This document shows, piece after piece, positions 9,425 to 20,432 of a stretch of DNA of 64,000 nt (the stretch's first letter is position 1; each line of letters opens with the position of its first letter). The stretch is from positions 325,489 to 389,488 of the forward strand of contig NZ_CP046230.1 in NCBI RefSeq assembly GCF_012563145.1, given 5' to 3'. The notes beneath the pieces are model-generated. The model did not search any database, had not been told where the DNA came from, and was given only the letters and a program-made list of their open reading frames with translations. Source of the DNA: Enterobacteriaceae endosymbiont of Plateumaris consimilis (GTDB lineage Bacteria > Pseudomonadota > Gammaproteobacteria > Enterobacterales > Enterobacteriaceae). The position numbers and the translations under genes are program-made.

Positions 9425-11092
9425 ATGTATAAAAAAAATAATACTTATAAAAATAATTTTATTTATCAAATTATTAATAATGATTTAAAAAATAAAAAAT
9501 ATGGTTTGATATATACAAGATTTCCACCAGAACCTAATGGTTATTTACATATTGGACATCTTAAATCTATATGCCTTAATTTTACAATAGCAAAAGATTT
9601 TAATGGTAAATGTAATTTAAGAATTGATGATACTAATCCTGTTAAAGAAAATATTAAATATATAGAATCTATAAAAAAAGATTTAATTTGGTTAGGTTTT
9701 CAGTGGTCAAAGAATATTAAATATTCATCTGATTATTTTGATCAATTATATGAATATGCCATAGAATTAATTAAAAAAGGTTTTGCATATGTTGATGAAC
9801 TAACATCAGAAGAAATTCGCAATTATAGAGGAACTTTATTGATTCCAGGTAAAAATAGTCCATATCGGAATAGAAGTATAGAAGAGAATTTAATATTATT
9901 TAATAAAATGAAATTAGGTAAATTTTCTGAAGGTAGTGCATCTTTAAGAGCAAAAATAAATATGCAATCAAAAATTATTGTTTTACGAGATCCTGTTTTA
10001 TATAGAATTAAATTTATTCAACATCATCAAACAGGAAATAAATGGTGTATATATCCTATGTATGATTTTGCTCATTGTATTGCAGATGCTATTGAAGGAA
10101 TTACACATTCATTATGTACATTAGAATTTCAAGATAATAGATTATTGTATGATTGGATTATTAATCATATAAGTATAAATCATCATCCTAAGCAATATGA
10201 ATTTTCTAGGTTAAATATAGAGTATTCTATTCTATCAAAAAGAAAAATGAATTTATTAGTAAATAATAAAATTGTAAATAACTGGAATGACCCTAGAATG
10301 TTAACTATTTCAGGATTAAGAAAAAGAGGTTATACTGCATCATCTTTAAAAGAATTTTGTTATCGTGTTGGTGTTACAAAACAAAATAATCTTATAGAGC
10401 GAGTATCTCTTGAATCATGTATTAGGGATGAATTAAATAAAAATGCTCATAGAATGATGGCTATATTAAAACCTTTAAAAATAATTATTACAAATTTTCC
10501 TACAACAAAAGAAAAAATTAAAATTATTGCTCCTAATCATCCAAATAACCATGCTATGGGTTTTAGAAATATTTTTTTTACTAAAGAAATATATATAAAT
10601 GAATTAGATTTTATTGAAAAAGATATAGAAAATAATAAAAAATTAACTTTAAAAAAAGAAATACGTTTAAGATATTCTTTTGTAATTAAAGCTAATAAAA
10701 TATTAAAGAATAAAGAAAAAATTATTTGTGTGTATTGTACTTATGATTCTAACACTTTAGGTAAAAAATTAAATAAAAATCGAAATGTAAAAGGAGTAAT
10801 TCATTGGTTATCAATTTCTCATTCTATTCCAGCTATTTTTAGAATATATGATAATTTATTTACAAAAAAAAATATTGATTTTATCAATATAAATAAAATT
10901 TTAAGTTTTATAAATAAAAAATCATTATTAATATATAATGGTTTCATTGAAAAAAATATTTTAAAAAAAAAACAAAATAAATCTTTTCAATTTGAAAGGG
11001 AAGGTTATTTTTGTTTAGATAAAAAAGATTCTAATAAAAAAGTTTTAATTTTTAATCAAATAACATCATTAAAAAATAAATTTAAAATATAA
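9425..11092 (+). CDS. glnS: Glutaminyl-tRNA synthetase
   Basis: 555 residues, the same as E. coli GlnRS (554). Class I synthetase that charges tRNA-Gln. The ATP site motif is PNGYLHIGH (HIGH at residues 42-45), and the second signature is [10 protein letters not shown], corresponding to the E. coli MSKRKLNLLV. The core RIDDTNP and CTLEFQDNR segments and the C-terminal anticodon-binding beta barrels ([12 protein letters not shown] near the end) are all present. The gene is divergent from the tRNA operon that includes its own substrate tRNA-Gln. It converges with fldA, and a strong hairpin separates the two ends. No clear Shine-Dalgarno sequence precedes the ATG. Confidence 0.98.
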   Translation: MYKKNNTYKNNFIYQIINNDLKNKKYGLIYTRFPPEPNGYLHIGHLKSICLNFTIAKDFNGKCNLRIDDTNPVKENIKYIESIKKDLIWLGFQWSKNIKYSSDYFDQLYEYAIELIKKGFAYVDELTSEEIRNYRGTLLIPGKNSPYRNRSIEENLILFNKMKLGKFSEGSASLRAKINMQSKIIVLRDPVLYRIKFIQHHQTGNKWCIYPMYDFAHCIADAIEGITHSLCTLEFQDNRLLYDWIINHISINHHPKQYEFSRLNIEYSILSKRKMNLLVNNKIVNNWNDPRMLTISGLRKRGYTASSLKEFCYRVGVTKQNNLIERVSLESCIRDELNKNAHRMMAILKPLKIIITNFPTTKEKIKIIAPNHPNNHAMGFRNIFFTKEIYINELDFIEKDIENNKKLTLKKEIRLRYSFVIKANKILKNKEKIICVYCTYDSNTLGKKLNKNRNVKGVIHWLSISHSIPAIFRIYDNLFTKKNIDFININKILSFINKKSLLIYNGFIEKNILKKKQNKSFQFEREGYFCLDKKDSNKKVLIFNQITSLKNKFKI

Positions 11093-11112
11093 TTTTTAAA
11101 TTTATTTATAAT

Positions 11113-11149
11113 AAAAATCAATTATATATAAAAAATATAATTGATTTTT
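11113..11149. terminator. Bidirectional hairpin terminator between glnS and fldA
   Basis: A perfect 14-bp stem joins 11113-11126 and 11136-11149 around a 9-base loop. A-rich and T-rich flanks give a U-tract in either direction. It sits in the 63 bp gap between the convergent stops of glnS and fldA, so it can serve both genes. The stem is AT-rich and contains only one G-C pair. Confidence 0.65.
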
Positions 11150-11155
11150 TAAAAT

Positions 11156-11662
11156 TTAAAAATTTTTAGATATTTGTTTGACCCATTGTTTAATACGTAA
11201 AGAAGTTAAATGAGATTGTCTATCTTCATCTATAGTTAATCCTAAAAAATAATCTTTATTTTTTAAACTTTTAGTATATTCAAAATGATATCCTAAAGTA
11301 GGCCAATATCCTATTATTGTTGCTTTATTTTTTTTAATAATTTTATAAATTAAACTAATTGCATCGCAAAAATAATCTCCATAATCTTCTTGATCACCAC
11401 ATCCAAATAAAGCTACAATTTTATTTTGAAAATTTATTGTTGTTAAAATAGGAAAAAAATCATCCCAATCACATTGAGCTTCACCATAATACCAAGTTGA
11501 TATTCCAAATAAAAGTATTGGAAAATTTTCAATATCTTCTTTATTACTTTTAGAAATATCAAATACTTTAGTATTAAACATAGATAATTCTTTTTGAATT
11601 TTTAATGCAACATTTTCTGTATTACCTGTATCACTACCAAAAAAAATACCTATTTTAGACAT
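11156..11662 (-). CDS. fldA: Flavodoxin 1
   Basis: 168 residues (E. coli 176; the last 8 are lost). FMN-binding electron carrier that donates electrons to radical SAM enzymes such as MiaB (encoded nearby) and to other reductive steps. The phosphate loop is [13 protein letters not shown] near residues 8-20. The two flavin-sandwiching loops are [15 protein letters not shown] (Trp57 area) and [16 protein letters not shown] (Tyr94 area). Further downstream YHFEYTKS and DEDRQ are typical of long-chain flavodoxins. It is cotranscribed with ybfF, 24 bp downstream of it. fur and seqA, normally in this neighbourhood, are absent. Confidence 0.97.
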   Translation of the reverse strand: MSKIGIFFGSDTGNTENVALKIQKELSMFNTKVFDISKSNKEDIENFPILLFGISTWYYGEAQCDWDDFFPILTTINFQNKIVALFGCGDQEDYGDYFCDAISLIYKIIKKNKATIIGYWPTLGYHFEYTKSLKNKDYFLGLTIDEDRQSHLTSLRIKQWVKQISKNF

Positions 11663-11686
11663 ATGAATTATTTACCTTAAAAAATT

Positions 11687-12460
11687 TTATTTTAAACAAA
11701 AATTAAATATTTTATTTATAACTATATTAGTTTTTTCAATATGTAAAAAATGACCAGCAGATATATTATATATCTTAGCTAATGGAAATTGATCAAATAA
11801 TTTTTTATAATATATATGATTAACATAAAGAGATTTTTCTCCTTTTAAAAATAATATTTCTCCTAACCATGAAGGTATTATTTTCCAATTTAATATTGTA
11901 TTATATTCATTACTTAATATAGGTAAATTAAACTTCCATTTTCCGTTAGAAAAAGAATTTAAAAGAAATTTAATTATGTGTGTTTTTTTTATATAAAAAC
12001 TCATTATTTCAAAAGCTTTTACTTTAGTAAATATTTTTAACTTATGAATTTTATTTAATATAAAAAAAATATTTTTATTATTAAAATAATAATTAACAGG
12101 TGCTATATCAAGAATAATAATTTTTTTTATAAAATTAGGAATTAATTTAGTCATAGTCATAGCAATTTTACCACCCATGGAATGTCCTATTATAATAATT
12201 TTATTTTTAATACCAATATATTTAAGCGTATCTAAAATATCTTGAGCCATTAATATATAATCCATATTATTATTATGAGGAGATGAACCATGGTTTCTTA
12301 CATCAATTTCAACAATTTTGTATTTTAATTTTTTATTTAAAATTTTAGCAATATAATGTAAACTGTGTTTATTACCAAATAAACCGTGAATTGTAATAAT
12401 AGTTCTATTTATTTTTTGATCAAAATTATTTATAGGAATAATAGAGTAATTTAAAATCAT
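11687..12460 (-). CDS. ybfF: Alpha/beta hydrolase, esterase YbfF
   Basis: 257 residues (E. coli 254). An alpha/beta-hydrolase fold esterase with activity towards acyl-CoA-like and short ester substrates in E. coli; its physiological role is unclear. The nucleophile elbow is GHSMGGK (Ser), preceded by the oxyanion-type HGLFGNKHS. The catalytic His is in AGHFLHIEK near the C-terminus. Position beside fldA agrees with the E. coli ybfF-seqA-ybfE-fldA region with seqA and ybfE lost. Such an enzyme is not obviously essential, so its retention in a reduced genome suggests a needed housekeeping role. Confidence 0.93.
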   Translation of the reverse strand: MILNYSIIPINNFDQKINRTIITIHGLFGNKHSLHYIAKILNKKLKYKIVEIDVRNHGSSPHNNNMDYILMAQDILDTLKYIGIKNKIIIIGHSMGGKIAMTMTKLIPNFIKKIIILDIAPVNYYFNNKNIFFILNKIHKLKIFTKVKAFEIMSFYIKKTHIIKFLLNSFSNGKWKFNLPILSNEYNTILNWKIIPSWLGEILFLKGEKSLYVNHIYYKKLFDQFPLAKIYNISAGHFLHIEKTNIVINKIFNFCLK

Positions 12461-12660
12461 AATATAATTTGTTTTATTTAAATTTATATTTAAATATATA
12501 TTATTTTAAATAAATATATATATTTATATATTTATTATAATTTTTTATTATAATATAAAATTGTTAAAACTTATTAAAATATTATTTATATAATAAATTA
12601 TATTAATAATCATTATTTAATTCACATAATAAAATGTATAAATAAAAAATAATATTCTTT

Positions 12661-14283
12661 ATGAAAAATATAAATCCCACTAAAACGATTTCTTGGAAAA
12701 TATTAACAGAACATTTTCAAGAAATGAAAGAAATTACACTTATTGATTTATTTAAAAAAGACAAAAAAAGATTCTCTAAATTTTCTATTAATTTTGAAAA
12801 CGAAATTCTTTTTGATTTTTCAAAGAATATAATTAATGAAAAAACAATTAAAAATTTGATTAATTTAGCTAAAGAAATTGATTATAATAATGCTATTAAT
12901 TCTATGTTTTATGGGGAAGATATTAATATAACAGAAAAGAAACCAGTTTTACATATTGCATTACGTAATCAATATAGTACAAGTACTTTTTTAAATAATG
13001 AAAATATATATAATAATATTATTATTAATTTAAAAAAAATTAAACAAATCTCTGATGATATAATTTCAGGAAAATGGAAAGGATATCAAAATCATACAAT
13101 AAAAAATATTATAAATATAGGTATTGGAGGTTCAAATTTAGGTCCATTAATGGTAACAGAAGCATTAAAATCTTATAAAAATCATTTAAACTTATATTTT
13201 ATATCAAATATTGATAGTAATCAACTATTAGACGTTTTAAAAAAAATTAAACCGGAAAATAGTGTATTTATTATTTCTTCTAAAACTTTTACTACTCAAG
13301 AAACTATTTCTAATGCAAAGAGTGTAAAAGAGTGGTTTATAGAAAATACTTTTAATACAAATTTTAATGATAATGTATCAAAACATTTTATTGCTATAAC
13401 TGCGAATATTAATTCTGCACAAGAGTTTGGAATAAATAAAAATAATATTTTACCATTGTGTGATTGGATAGGTGGACGTTTTTCTTTATGGTCATCTATA
13501 GGTTTACCAATATCATTATCTCTTGGATTCAATAATTTTCAAAAATTATTAAAAGGTGCAGAGAAAATGGACAATCATTTTTTTTATAATCCTATTAGAC
13601 AGAATATACCTATTATTATGTCTTTAATAAGTATTTGGTATAATAATTTTTGGGAAGCAGAAACAGAAGCAATAATACTTTATGATTATTATATGAGATA
13701 TTTTCCACAATATTTACAACAATTAAATATGGAATCTAATGGTAAATCTATTGATAGAAATGGTAAAATAATAAATTATCAAACGAGTCCAATTATATGG
13801 GGTGATATAGGAACTAATAGTCAACATTCATTTTTTCAAATGTTACATCAAGGAACAAAATTTATTCCATGCGATTTTATCGCACCAGTACTTACTCATA
13901 ATTATTTAAATAATCATCATAATAAGTTAATATCTAATTATATAGCACAAACACAAGCATTAGCTTTTGGTAATAAAAATAATAATAATATAGAAAATAA
14001 CATATATAAATTATGTCCAGGTAATCATCCTAGTAACTCAATTTTTTTAAGAGAAATTACACCAAATAATCTAGGATCATTAATTGCTTTATATGAACAT
14101 AAAATTTTTATGCAAGGAGTAATTTTAAACATTTTTTCTTTTGATCAATGGGGAGTTGAATTAGGTAAAAAAATGGCTAACCTATTAATATCAGATTTAA
14201 ATAATAATAAAAAAACCACCCATTATGATGAATCAACTAACGGATTAATAAATTTTTATAAATTATTTAATACATTAAATTAA
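12661..14283 (+). CDS. pgi: Glucose-6-phosphate isomerase
   Basis: 540 residues (E. coli 549). Interconverts glucose-6-phosphate and fructose-6-phosphate in glycolysis. Sugar-phosphate-binding GIGGSNLGP and SSKTFTTQET are intact. The catalytic residues lie in QLNMESNGKS (Glu), SQHSFFQMLHQGT (His) and WGVELGKK (Lys). The start ATG lacks a recognisable Shine-Dalgarno sequence, as do several neighbours. Its flanks, ybfF and deaD, are not its E. coli neighbours, so pgi is a single-gene island between two rearrangement points. It converges with deaD across a palindromic intergenic region. Confidence 0.98.
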   Translation: MKNINPTKTISWKILTEHFQEMKEITLIDLFKKDKKRFSKFSINFENEILFDFSKNIINEKTIKNLINLAKEIDYNNAINSMFYGEDINITEKKPVLHIALRNQYSTSTFLNNENIYNNIIINLKKIKQISDDIISGKWKGYQNHTIKNIINIGIGGSNLGPLMVTEALKSYKNHLNLYFISNIDSNQLLDVLKKIKPENSVFIISSKTFTTQETISNAKSVKEWFIENTFNTNFNDNVSKHFIAITANINSAQEFGINKNNILPLCDWIGGRFSLWSSIGLPISLSLGFNNFQKLLKGAEKMDNHFFYNPIRQNIPIIMSLISIWYNNFWEAETEAIILYDYYMRYFPQYLQQLNMESNGKSIDRNGKIINYQTSPIIWGDIGTNSQHSFFQMLHQGTKFIPCDFIAPVLTHNYLNNHHNKLISNYIAQTQALAFGNKNNNNIENNIYKLCPGNHPSNSIFLREITPNNLGSLIALYEHKIFMQGVILNIFSFDQWGVELGKKMANLLISDLNNNKKTTHYDESTNGLINFYKLFNTLN

Positions 14284-14361
14284 TTTTATATATATTAAAT
14301 ATAAAAAGATTAAGTTAATTTTTTTAAAATCTATTAAAATAGATAGAGATTTTATCTATAA

Positions 14362-14401
14362 AATAATATTATATTTTTATATATAAAAATATAATATTAT
14401 T
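14362..14401. terminator. 40-base perfect palindrome between pgi and deaD
   Basis: Bases 14362-14381 are the exact reverse complement of 14382-14401. The element lies in the 185 bp between the convergent ends of pgi and deaD. The wider flanks also pair (an AAAAGATTAA-type left flank near 14305 and a TTAATCTTTT right flank near 14410), so a nested hairpin is possible. It contains no G or C. A bidirectional terminator is the simplest reading. Confidence 0.55.
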
Positions 14402-14468
14402 GAAAATTATTAATCTTTTAAAGATTATTTATTTTTATTAAAATAATAATCAAATATAATTAATAGTT

Positions 14469-16124
14469 TTAATTAAATAATTTTATATGTATAATTTTGT
14501 TTAAAATTCTAATTTTTTTAAAATTTTTATTTAAAACTTTAGACAATTCAATTGTGGAATATAGAGAAAACAATTTTATATTACCAATATAATGACTATT
14601 AATTTCTCCTTCATTAATCATAGCACCAACAATATGACGAATTTCAACTCCATCTTTTTTACCAATATTTATTTTATATAATTCCATATTTTTATTTTTA
14701 TTTTTATATTTTTTTTTGTATATATTATTTTTATTTTTTAATTTACTATTGAACTTAATAAATCTTGATTGTTTATTATAAAATATTTTTTTTTGAGTAA
14801 AAATAGGATCAGGAGGTACAATTAAAGGTCTGAATCCTTGTGCTATTTTTAATAAAGCTATTGATAATTTTTCTTGATCTAAATTATTTTTGTATTGTAA
14901 TTTAGATAAAATTATTTTATATTTATCTAAATCATTAGATTCTAATTGTTTATTGATTTTTATTCCAAATTTTATTAATCTTTTTTCTGTTAATAGTTTA
15001 GCATTAGGTAAAAATACTTCTGAAATATGAAATTTTATTTTGTGTTCAATATTTCTTAAAAATCTTTTTTCTCTATTTTCTACAAACATTAAGGCTTTAC
15101 CTGTTCTACCAGCACGTCCAGTTCTTCCTATACGATGTACATATGATTCTACATCTATTGGAACATCATAATTTATTACTAAAGATATTCTTTCTACATC
15201 TAATCCTCTTGCAGCAATATCAGTAGCAATTAAAATATCTAAATTACCATTTTTAAATTTATCTAATGTTTGTTCTCTAACATTTTGATTCATATCTCCA
15301 TTTAAAGCTGCACTGTTATAACCAGATTGTTTTAATATTTCAGAAACTTCAATAGTTGCATTTTTAGTACGTACAAAAATTAATGCTGCATCAAAATCTT
15401 CGGTTTCAAGAAATTTTTTAAGAGCATCTATTTTTCTTCCATGAACATTCCAATAATTTTGATTAATATCTGGTATAGTATTAACATTTGATGCTATTCT
15501 AACTTCATGAGGATTATTCATGAATTTTTTTGTGATATTTTTAATTTGTATTGGCATAGTTGCAGAAAACAATGCAATTTGGTATCCTTTAGGTATAATG
15601 GATATTATATATTCTACATCTTCAATAAAACCCATTCTCAACATTTCATCTGCTTCATCTAAAACTAAACTTTTTAAATTTGATAAATTTACAGTACCTC
15701 TTTTAATATGATCTAATAAACGTCCAGGAGTAGCAACAATTATTTGTGGTCCTAATCTTAATCCCTTTAATTGAATACTGTATGATTGACCTCCATACAA
15801 CACTAATACATGTACTCCAATCATAAATTTACTAAATAAAGATATTGCTTTTGAAACTTGCATTGCTAACTCCCTAGTAGGAGCTAAAATTAAAATCTGA
15901 GTATTTTTATTAGATATATTAATATTATGTAATAATGGTAAAGAAAAAGCTGCTGTTTTACCACTTCCAGTTTGTGCTATACCTAATACATCTTTTTTAA
16001 ATAGTAAAGGAGGAATACATTCTGTTTGTATTGGAGATGGTTTAATGTATCCTATTGTATTTAATGCTTTTAAGAGATAATTATTTAAACCTAGTTTAGC
16101 GAAAGTAATTTCAACATTAGTCAT
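14469..16124 (-). CDS. deaD: DEAD-box RNA helicase CsdA/DeaD
   Basis: 551 residues from the ATG at 16124. An in-frame GTG exists at 16133, but the ATG aligns residue for residue with the E. coli start. An ATP-dependent RNA helicase for 50S assembly, mRNA decay and low-temperature growth. Motifs: Q-motif with PSPIQ, Walker A QTGSGKT (51-57), DEAD near 155, SAT, and [11 protein letters not shown]. The C-terminal RNA-binding domain is present ([11 protein letters not shown]...YIGNIKLF). E. coli CsdA has 629 residues; the missing part is the Arg/Gly-rich tail. The linker before the RNA-binding domain has become Lys/Asn-rich. pnp, a degradosome partner, lies upstream. Confidence 0.96.
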   Translation of the reverse strand: MTNVEITFAKLGLNNYLLKALNTIGYIKPSPIQTECIPPLLFKKDVLGIAQTGSGKTAAFSLPLLHNINISNKNTQILILAPTRELAMQVSKAISLFSKFMIGVHVLVLYGGQSYSIQLKGLRLGPQIIVATPGRLLDHIKRGTVNLSNLKSLVLDEADEMLRMGFIEDVEYIISIIPKGYQIALFSATMPIQIKNITKKFMNNPHEVRIASNVNTIPDINQNYWNVHGRKIDALKKFLETEDFDAALIFVRTKNATIEVSEILKQSGYNSAALNGDMNQNVREQTLDKFKNGNLDILIATDIAARGLDVERISLVINYDVPIDVESYVHRIGRTGRAGRTGKALMFVENREKRFLRNIEHKIKFHISEVFLPNAKLLTEKRLIKFGIKINKQLESNDLDKYKIILSKLQYKNNLDQEKLSIALLKIAQGFRPLIVPPDPIFTQKKIFYNKQSRFIKFNSKLKNKNNIYKKKYKNKNKNMELYKINIGKKDGVEIRHIVGAMINEGEINSHYIGNIKLFSLYSTIELSKVLNKNFKKIRILNKIIHIKLFN

Positions 16125-16566
16125 GTAATACACATGCCTCTTAAATTTATAATGTAAAAAAATAAAATATAAAAAAATTATTATTTTGAATAAATATTGA
16201 ATAATAAATTTTTTATAAAAAATTTATTAATTTATAAAATAATAATTTTATTAAATATAAAATTTCATATAAACTAATTTTATAAATTATATAAATTATT
16301 AACGTGTTAAAAATTATGTTTAATTATATTAAATATAGTAAATATAATAATTTTATATTTGAAATAATAAAATAAAAAATATAATTTGTAATTATGTTAT
16401 TAAAAAATAAACATAATCACAAATATTTTAAATTATTAATATAAAATTAAATGAATATATAATTATTATCGATTTAAATAATATTTATTATTTAATAATA
16501 ATTATTTTTATAAAAATAAATACTGTTATACTATAAATAATAATTTATTAAATTATCATTTTGATA
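16125..16566. other. Gene-free 440-bp gap at the former nlpI position
   Basis: In E. coli nlpI separates pnp from deaD. Here that place holds about 440 bp of nearly pure A/T with no open reading frame of useful length and no recognisable NlpI coding trace on either strand. The G+C content is lower than in the genes beside it. It is probably the eroded remnant of a lost gene plus the promoter of deaD, which I cannot localise. Confidence 0.5.
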
Positions 16567-18657
16567 TTAGATTTTATCTGTAGCTGCTTTAATACTTAAT
16601 CTTATACGTCCTTGCCTATCAATTTCCATAACTTTTACAAAAACTTTTTGTGATAATTTTAAATAATCACTAATTTTAGTGACATGTTTATTAGTAATTT
16701 GTGATATATGAACTAATCCTTCTTTACCATTACCTATAGCAATGAAAGCACCAAAATCTACAATACGTATCACTTTACCATTATAAATTTTACCTATTTC
16801 TATGTCTGCTGTAATTTCTTTTATACGACGAATAGCAAATTGAATTTGTGAATTATTTTTAGCAGCTATTTTAATAGTACCACTATCTTCAATTTCTATA
16901 ATTGTATTTGTTTCTTCGGTTAAAGCTCTAATTACAGATCCACCCTTACCTATCATATCTTTAATTTTTTCTGGATTAATTTTTACAGTATGTATTCTAG
17001 GTGCAAATTCTGATATATTTTTTTTTGGTAAAGAAATTACTTGTTTCATAACTCCTAAGATATATAATCTTGCTTCTTTAGCTTTAATTAATGCTAATTT
17101 AATTATTTCATAAGTAATACCAGTAATTTTAATATCCATTTGTAATGCTGTAATACCTTCATAAGTTCCAGCAACTTTAAAATCCATATCTCCTAAATAA
17201 TCTTCATCACCTAATATATCAGATAATATAATAAAATTATCTTTATTTTTAATTAATCCCATAGATATACCAGCAACAGCATTTTTTATAGGTATCCCTG
17301 CATCCATCATTGCTAATGATGCACCACATACTGATGCCATAGAAGAAGATCCATTAGATTCTGTTATTTCTGATACAACTCTTATTGTATAAGGAAATTC
17401 TTCTATATTAGGCATAACTGGAATTATTGCTTTTTTAGCTAAATGTCCATGACCAATTTCACGTCTTTTAGGAGTTCCTAATATACCAATTTCACCAACA
17501 GCATAAGAAGGAAAATTATAATGAAAAATAAAATTATTTGTTCTATCTCCAAGTAAGTCATCTAAAATTTGTGCATCTCTTGTTGTTCCTAAAGTAGCAG
17601 TAACTAAAGATTGTGTTTCACCTCTTGTGAATAAAGCAGAACCATGAGTACGAGGTAATATTCCTGTACGTATATCTAAATTACGAATCATATCATGATC
17701 TCGTCCATCAATACGTAAATTATTATTAAATAATTTAGTTTCAACAATATTTTTTTCTAATTCATAAAAAACTTCATTAATGTGATTATTAGAAATATTA
17801 TTGTATTCTGTTTGTATTAGTGTATTTATTCTTAATTTAATTAAATTAATTTCATTAATTCTATTTTTTTTTTCTTTAATAGAATAAGCCTTTTTTAAAG
17901 GTTCTTTAGAAAGAAAAATAATTTTTTCTTTTATTTCTTCATTAATTTTAGTGTATTTCCATTCAAAATTATTTTTTTTATTTTTATCTATAAATTTTTG
18001 AATATTATTTATTAAGATTTGTTGTTTATTATGTCCAAATATTATTGCATCTAATATTTGATCTTCATTTAATGAATTAGCTTGAGCTTCAACCATTAAA
18101 ATTTCATTTTGAGTACTACTAACAACTAAATCTAATTGACTTTTTTTCATGTTTTCTGTAGTAGGATTTAAAATATATTGATTATTAATATATCCAACTC
18201 TTGAACTACCAATAAGTCCATTAAATGGTATACCAGATAAAGATAATACAGCTGATGTACCAATAATAGCTACTATATCAGGATAAATAGATGGATCTAC
18301 AGACATAACAGTTGCAGTAATCTGAATCTCATTTAAAAAATTTTTTTCAAATAAAGGTCTAATAGACCTATCAATTAAACGAGAAGTTAATATTTCTCCT
18401 TCGCTTTGCCTACCTTCTCTTCTAAAAAAAGAACCTGGAATACGTCCAGCTGCATATGATCTTTCTTGATAATTTACAGATAATGGAAAAAAATCTTGAT
18501 CTAATTTTAAATTTTCATTAACCATTAAAGTAACAAAAACAGCTGTATCATCAATACTTATCATAACTGCAGATGTAGCTTGTCGTGCTATCATTCCTGT
18601 TTCAATAGTTACAATATTTTTACCATATTGAAATCTATGAATTATTGGATTTAACAA
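16567..18657 (-). CDS. pnp: Polynucleotide phosphorylase
   Basis: 696 residues (E. coli 711). A 3'-to-5' phosphorolytic exoribonuclease in mRNA decay. Two RNase PH-like domains come first ([17 protein letters not shown] and, in the second, [20 protein letters not shown]). The catalytic [15 protein letters not shown] segment follows. A KH domain ([15 protein letters not shown], here [17 protein letters not shown]) and an S1 domain ([26 protein letters not shown]) close the protein. The linker helical region around residues 240-300 is divergent. It follows rpsO with an 83 bp gap, the conserved enterobacterial rpsO-pnp order. Confidence 0.98.
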   Translation of the reverse strand: MLNPIIHRFQYGKNIVTIETGMIARQATSAVMISIDDTAVFVTLMVNENLKLDQDFFPLSVNYQERSYAAGRIPGSFFRREGRQSEGEILTSRLIDRSIRPLFEKNFLNEIQITATVMSVDPSIYPDIVAIIGTSAVLSLSGIPFNGLIGSSRVGYINNQYILNPTTENMKKSQLDLVVSSTQNEILMVEAQANSLNEDQILDAIIFGHNKQQILINNIQKFIDKNKKNNFEWKYTKINEEIKEKIIFLSKEPLKKAYSIKEKKNRINEINLIKLRINTLIQTEYNNISNNHINEVFYELEKNIVETKLFNNNLRIDGRDHDMIRNLDIRTGILPRTHGSALFTRGETQSLVTATLGTTRDAQILDDLLGDRTNNFIFHYNFPSYAVGEIGILGTPKRREIGHGHLAKKAIIPVMPNIEEFPYTIRVVSEITESNGSSSMASVCGASLAMMDAGIPIKNAVAGISMGLIKNKDNFIILSDILGDEDYLGDMDFKVAGTYEGITALQMDIKITGITYEIIKLALIKAKEARLYILGVMKQVISLPKKNISEFAPRIHTVKINPEKIKDMIGKGGSVIRALTEETNTIIEIEDSGTIKIAAKNNSQIQFAIRRIKEITADIEIGKIYNGKVIRIVDFGAFIAIGNGKEGLVHISQITNKHVTKISDYLKLSQKVFVKVMEIDRQGRIRLSIKAATDKI

Positions 18658-18740
18658 AATAAATATCCTTGAATATAATTTTTTATTATAGAAATAAAAA
18701 TTTTAATTTAAAAAAATATTAATAATTATTGATAAATCAT

Positions 18741-19010
18741 TTATTTTCTTAAACCTAAATTTTCAATTAATAAGTTATACTTAATTAAATTCTTTTTTTT
18801 AAAATAATTTAATAATTTTCTTCTATGTGATATCATATTTAAAAGTCCATGACGACTATGATGATCTTTTTTATGAATTAAAAAATGTTTTTGTAAATGG
18901 TTAATTTTTAATGTTAATAAAGCTATTTGTATTTTTGTCGATCCTTTATCATTATCATGATTTCCATATTTTTTAATAATTTTTATTTTACTTTCTTTAT
19001 TTAAATACAT
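18741..19010 (-). CDS. rpsO: 30S ribosomal protein S15
   Basis: 89 residues, the family length. S15 binds the central domain of 16S rRNA and forms bridge B4 with the 50S subunit. The hallmark DNDKGSTKIQIALLT near residue 20 and HLIHKKDHHSRHGLLNM-like HKKDHHSRHGLLNMISHRR near 47-65 are clear; the RRKLLNYFKKK helix ends the conserved part. It is preceded by truB and followed by pnp, as in E. coli. Confidence 0.98.
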   Translation of the reverse strand: MYLNKESKIKIIKKYGNHDNDKGSTKIQIALLTLKINHLQKHFLIHKKDHHSRHGLLNMISHRRKLLNYFKKKNLIKYNLLIENLGLRK

Positions 19011-19060
19011 AACTTAACTCCGTTAAATTATTTATAAATGAATAATTATTAAAATCAATT

Positions 19061-19996
19061 TTAAATATTCATTAATTTATATTTTTTTATATAATTTTTA
19101 TTATTAATTTGACAAATTCCCAGAAATTGATATTTATCATAAATACGAAAAATATTGTTGTTCTTAGTATTATTAATACTTATTTTAGTTTTTTTACCAT
19201 TTTTAAGATTATTAATTAAATTTTTAGATAATAATAATTTTGGAAAATTATTTAATATATAATCTGTAGGTAATAATAATTTATCTATTAATAAAAGATT
19301 AGATAAATTATTATTACAATTTTTTATTAAATTATCTAATGTTCCTATTGTAACAATATTTTTATTTAAAATAGAAAAATGAGATAATTTAATCCTACGT
19401 AATTTAATTACATGTGCACCACAATTTAATTTGTCTCCTATATTGTCAATAATAGTACGAATATAAGTTCCTTTAGAACAATGTATTTTTAATTTTATCT
19501 CATTTTTTTTAAAAGAAAGTAATTTTAATTTGTAAATTGTCACTTCACGTTTATTTAATAATATATTAATTCCAGCTCTAGCATATTTATAAAGTGGTAT
19601 TCCTTTATATTTTATTGCAGAATACATAGTTGGAATTTGTTTTATTTTTCCTCTAAATAAAGATAAAACATCATTTAATTGTTTTTGAGAAAAATTAATT
19701 TTTTTTTTTTTTATAATAATACCATCTTTGTCAGCAGTATTGGTTTTTTCACCTAGTCGAGCTTTAACAATGTATATTTTATCCGAATTAATTAAATAAC
19801 TTGTAAATTTAGTTGCTTCCCCTAAACATATAGGAAGTAATCCACTAGCTAATGGATCTAAAGTTCCTGTATGTCCTGCTTTTTTAGCTTTATATATAAA
19901 TTTTATATACTGAAGAATTTTATTTGATGTATATCCTATAGGTTTATCAAATAATAATAAACCATTAATATCTCGCTTATTTATAAAATTTCTCAT
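19061..19996 (-). CDS. truB: tRNA pseudouridine-55 synthase TruB
   Basis: 311 residues (E. coli 314). Makes the universal pseudouridine at position 55 in the T-loop of tRNAs. The catalytic Asp is in GHTGTLDPLASG near residues 41-52, and KPIGYTSN precedes it. The central KGTYIRTIIDNIG segment and a divergent PUA domain follow. The reading frame runs through an unbroken stretch of 14 A on the coding strand (complement of 19699-19712), inside a Lys-rich loop. It is positioned rbfA-truB-rpsO as in E. coli. Confidence 0.97.
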   Translation of the reverse strand: MRNFINKRDINGLLLFDKPIGYTSNKILQYIKFIYKAKKAGHTGTLDPLASGLLPICLGEATKFTSYLINSDKIYIVKARLGEKTNTADKDGIIIKKKKINFSQKQLNDVLSLFRGKIKQIPTMYSAIKYKGIPLYKYARAGINILLNKREVTIYKLKLLSFKKNEIKLKIHCSKGTYIRTIIDNIGDKLNCGAHVIKLRRIKLSHFSILNKNIVTIGTLDNLIKNCNNNLSNLLLIDKLLLPTDYILNNFPKLLLSKNLINNLKNGKKTKISINNTKNNNIFRIYDKYQFLGICQINNKNYIKKYKLMNI

Positions 19997-20026
19997 AATT
20001 TCAAATATCTAAATATATTATATTTT

Positions 20027-20395
20027 TTATATATTTTTTTTAGTAATATTATTAATAATATTACTAATATATTTTCCTTTTTCTAATGAAAAATCAGGAA
20101 GAAATATTAATTTTGGTATACTACGTAATATTATTTTTTTTTTTAAAATATATCTAATATACCCTGTAATATTATTTAAATAGCAAATTGTTTTTTTAAA
20201 ATTATTATTTATCTCTTCTTTATATGGTAACATTATAAATATTTTTGCAAAAGATAAATCTTTTGATATTAATAGATCGGTAACAGTTATAAATTTATTT
20301 ATACGAGGATCAGAAATATTTTGTTGTAAAATATTAGATATTTTTTTTTTTAATTCATTAGAAATTTTTGATTGACGATATAAATATTCTATCAT
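20027..20395 (-). CDS. rbfA: Ribosome-binding factor A
   Basis: 122 residues (E. coli 133, tail shortened). A small KH-fold protein that helps mature the 5' end of 16S rRNA and is released from new 30S subunits. Conserved parts are the N-terminal QSKISNELKKKISNILQQ helix, ISDPRI near residue 30, and the LRSIPKLIFLPDFSLEKG strand-helix near the end. It sits between infB and truB as in E. coli, 37 bp from infB. Confidence 0.94.
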   Translation of the reverse strand: MIEYLYRQSKISNELKKKISNILQQNISDPRINKFITVTDLLISKDLSFAKIFIMLPYKEEINNNFKKTICYLNNITGYIRYILKKKIILRSIPKLIFLPDFSLEKGKYISNIINNITKKNI

Positions 20396-20432
20396 TATTT
20401 ATATTACCTTTATTAAAATATATTATTAATAA

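Noticed and set aside
16125-16566. AT-rich gap as a possible replication origin
   Set aside because: I saw no DnaA-box clusters (TTATCCACA-type) and no origin-associated genes nearby.
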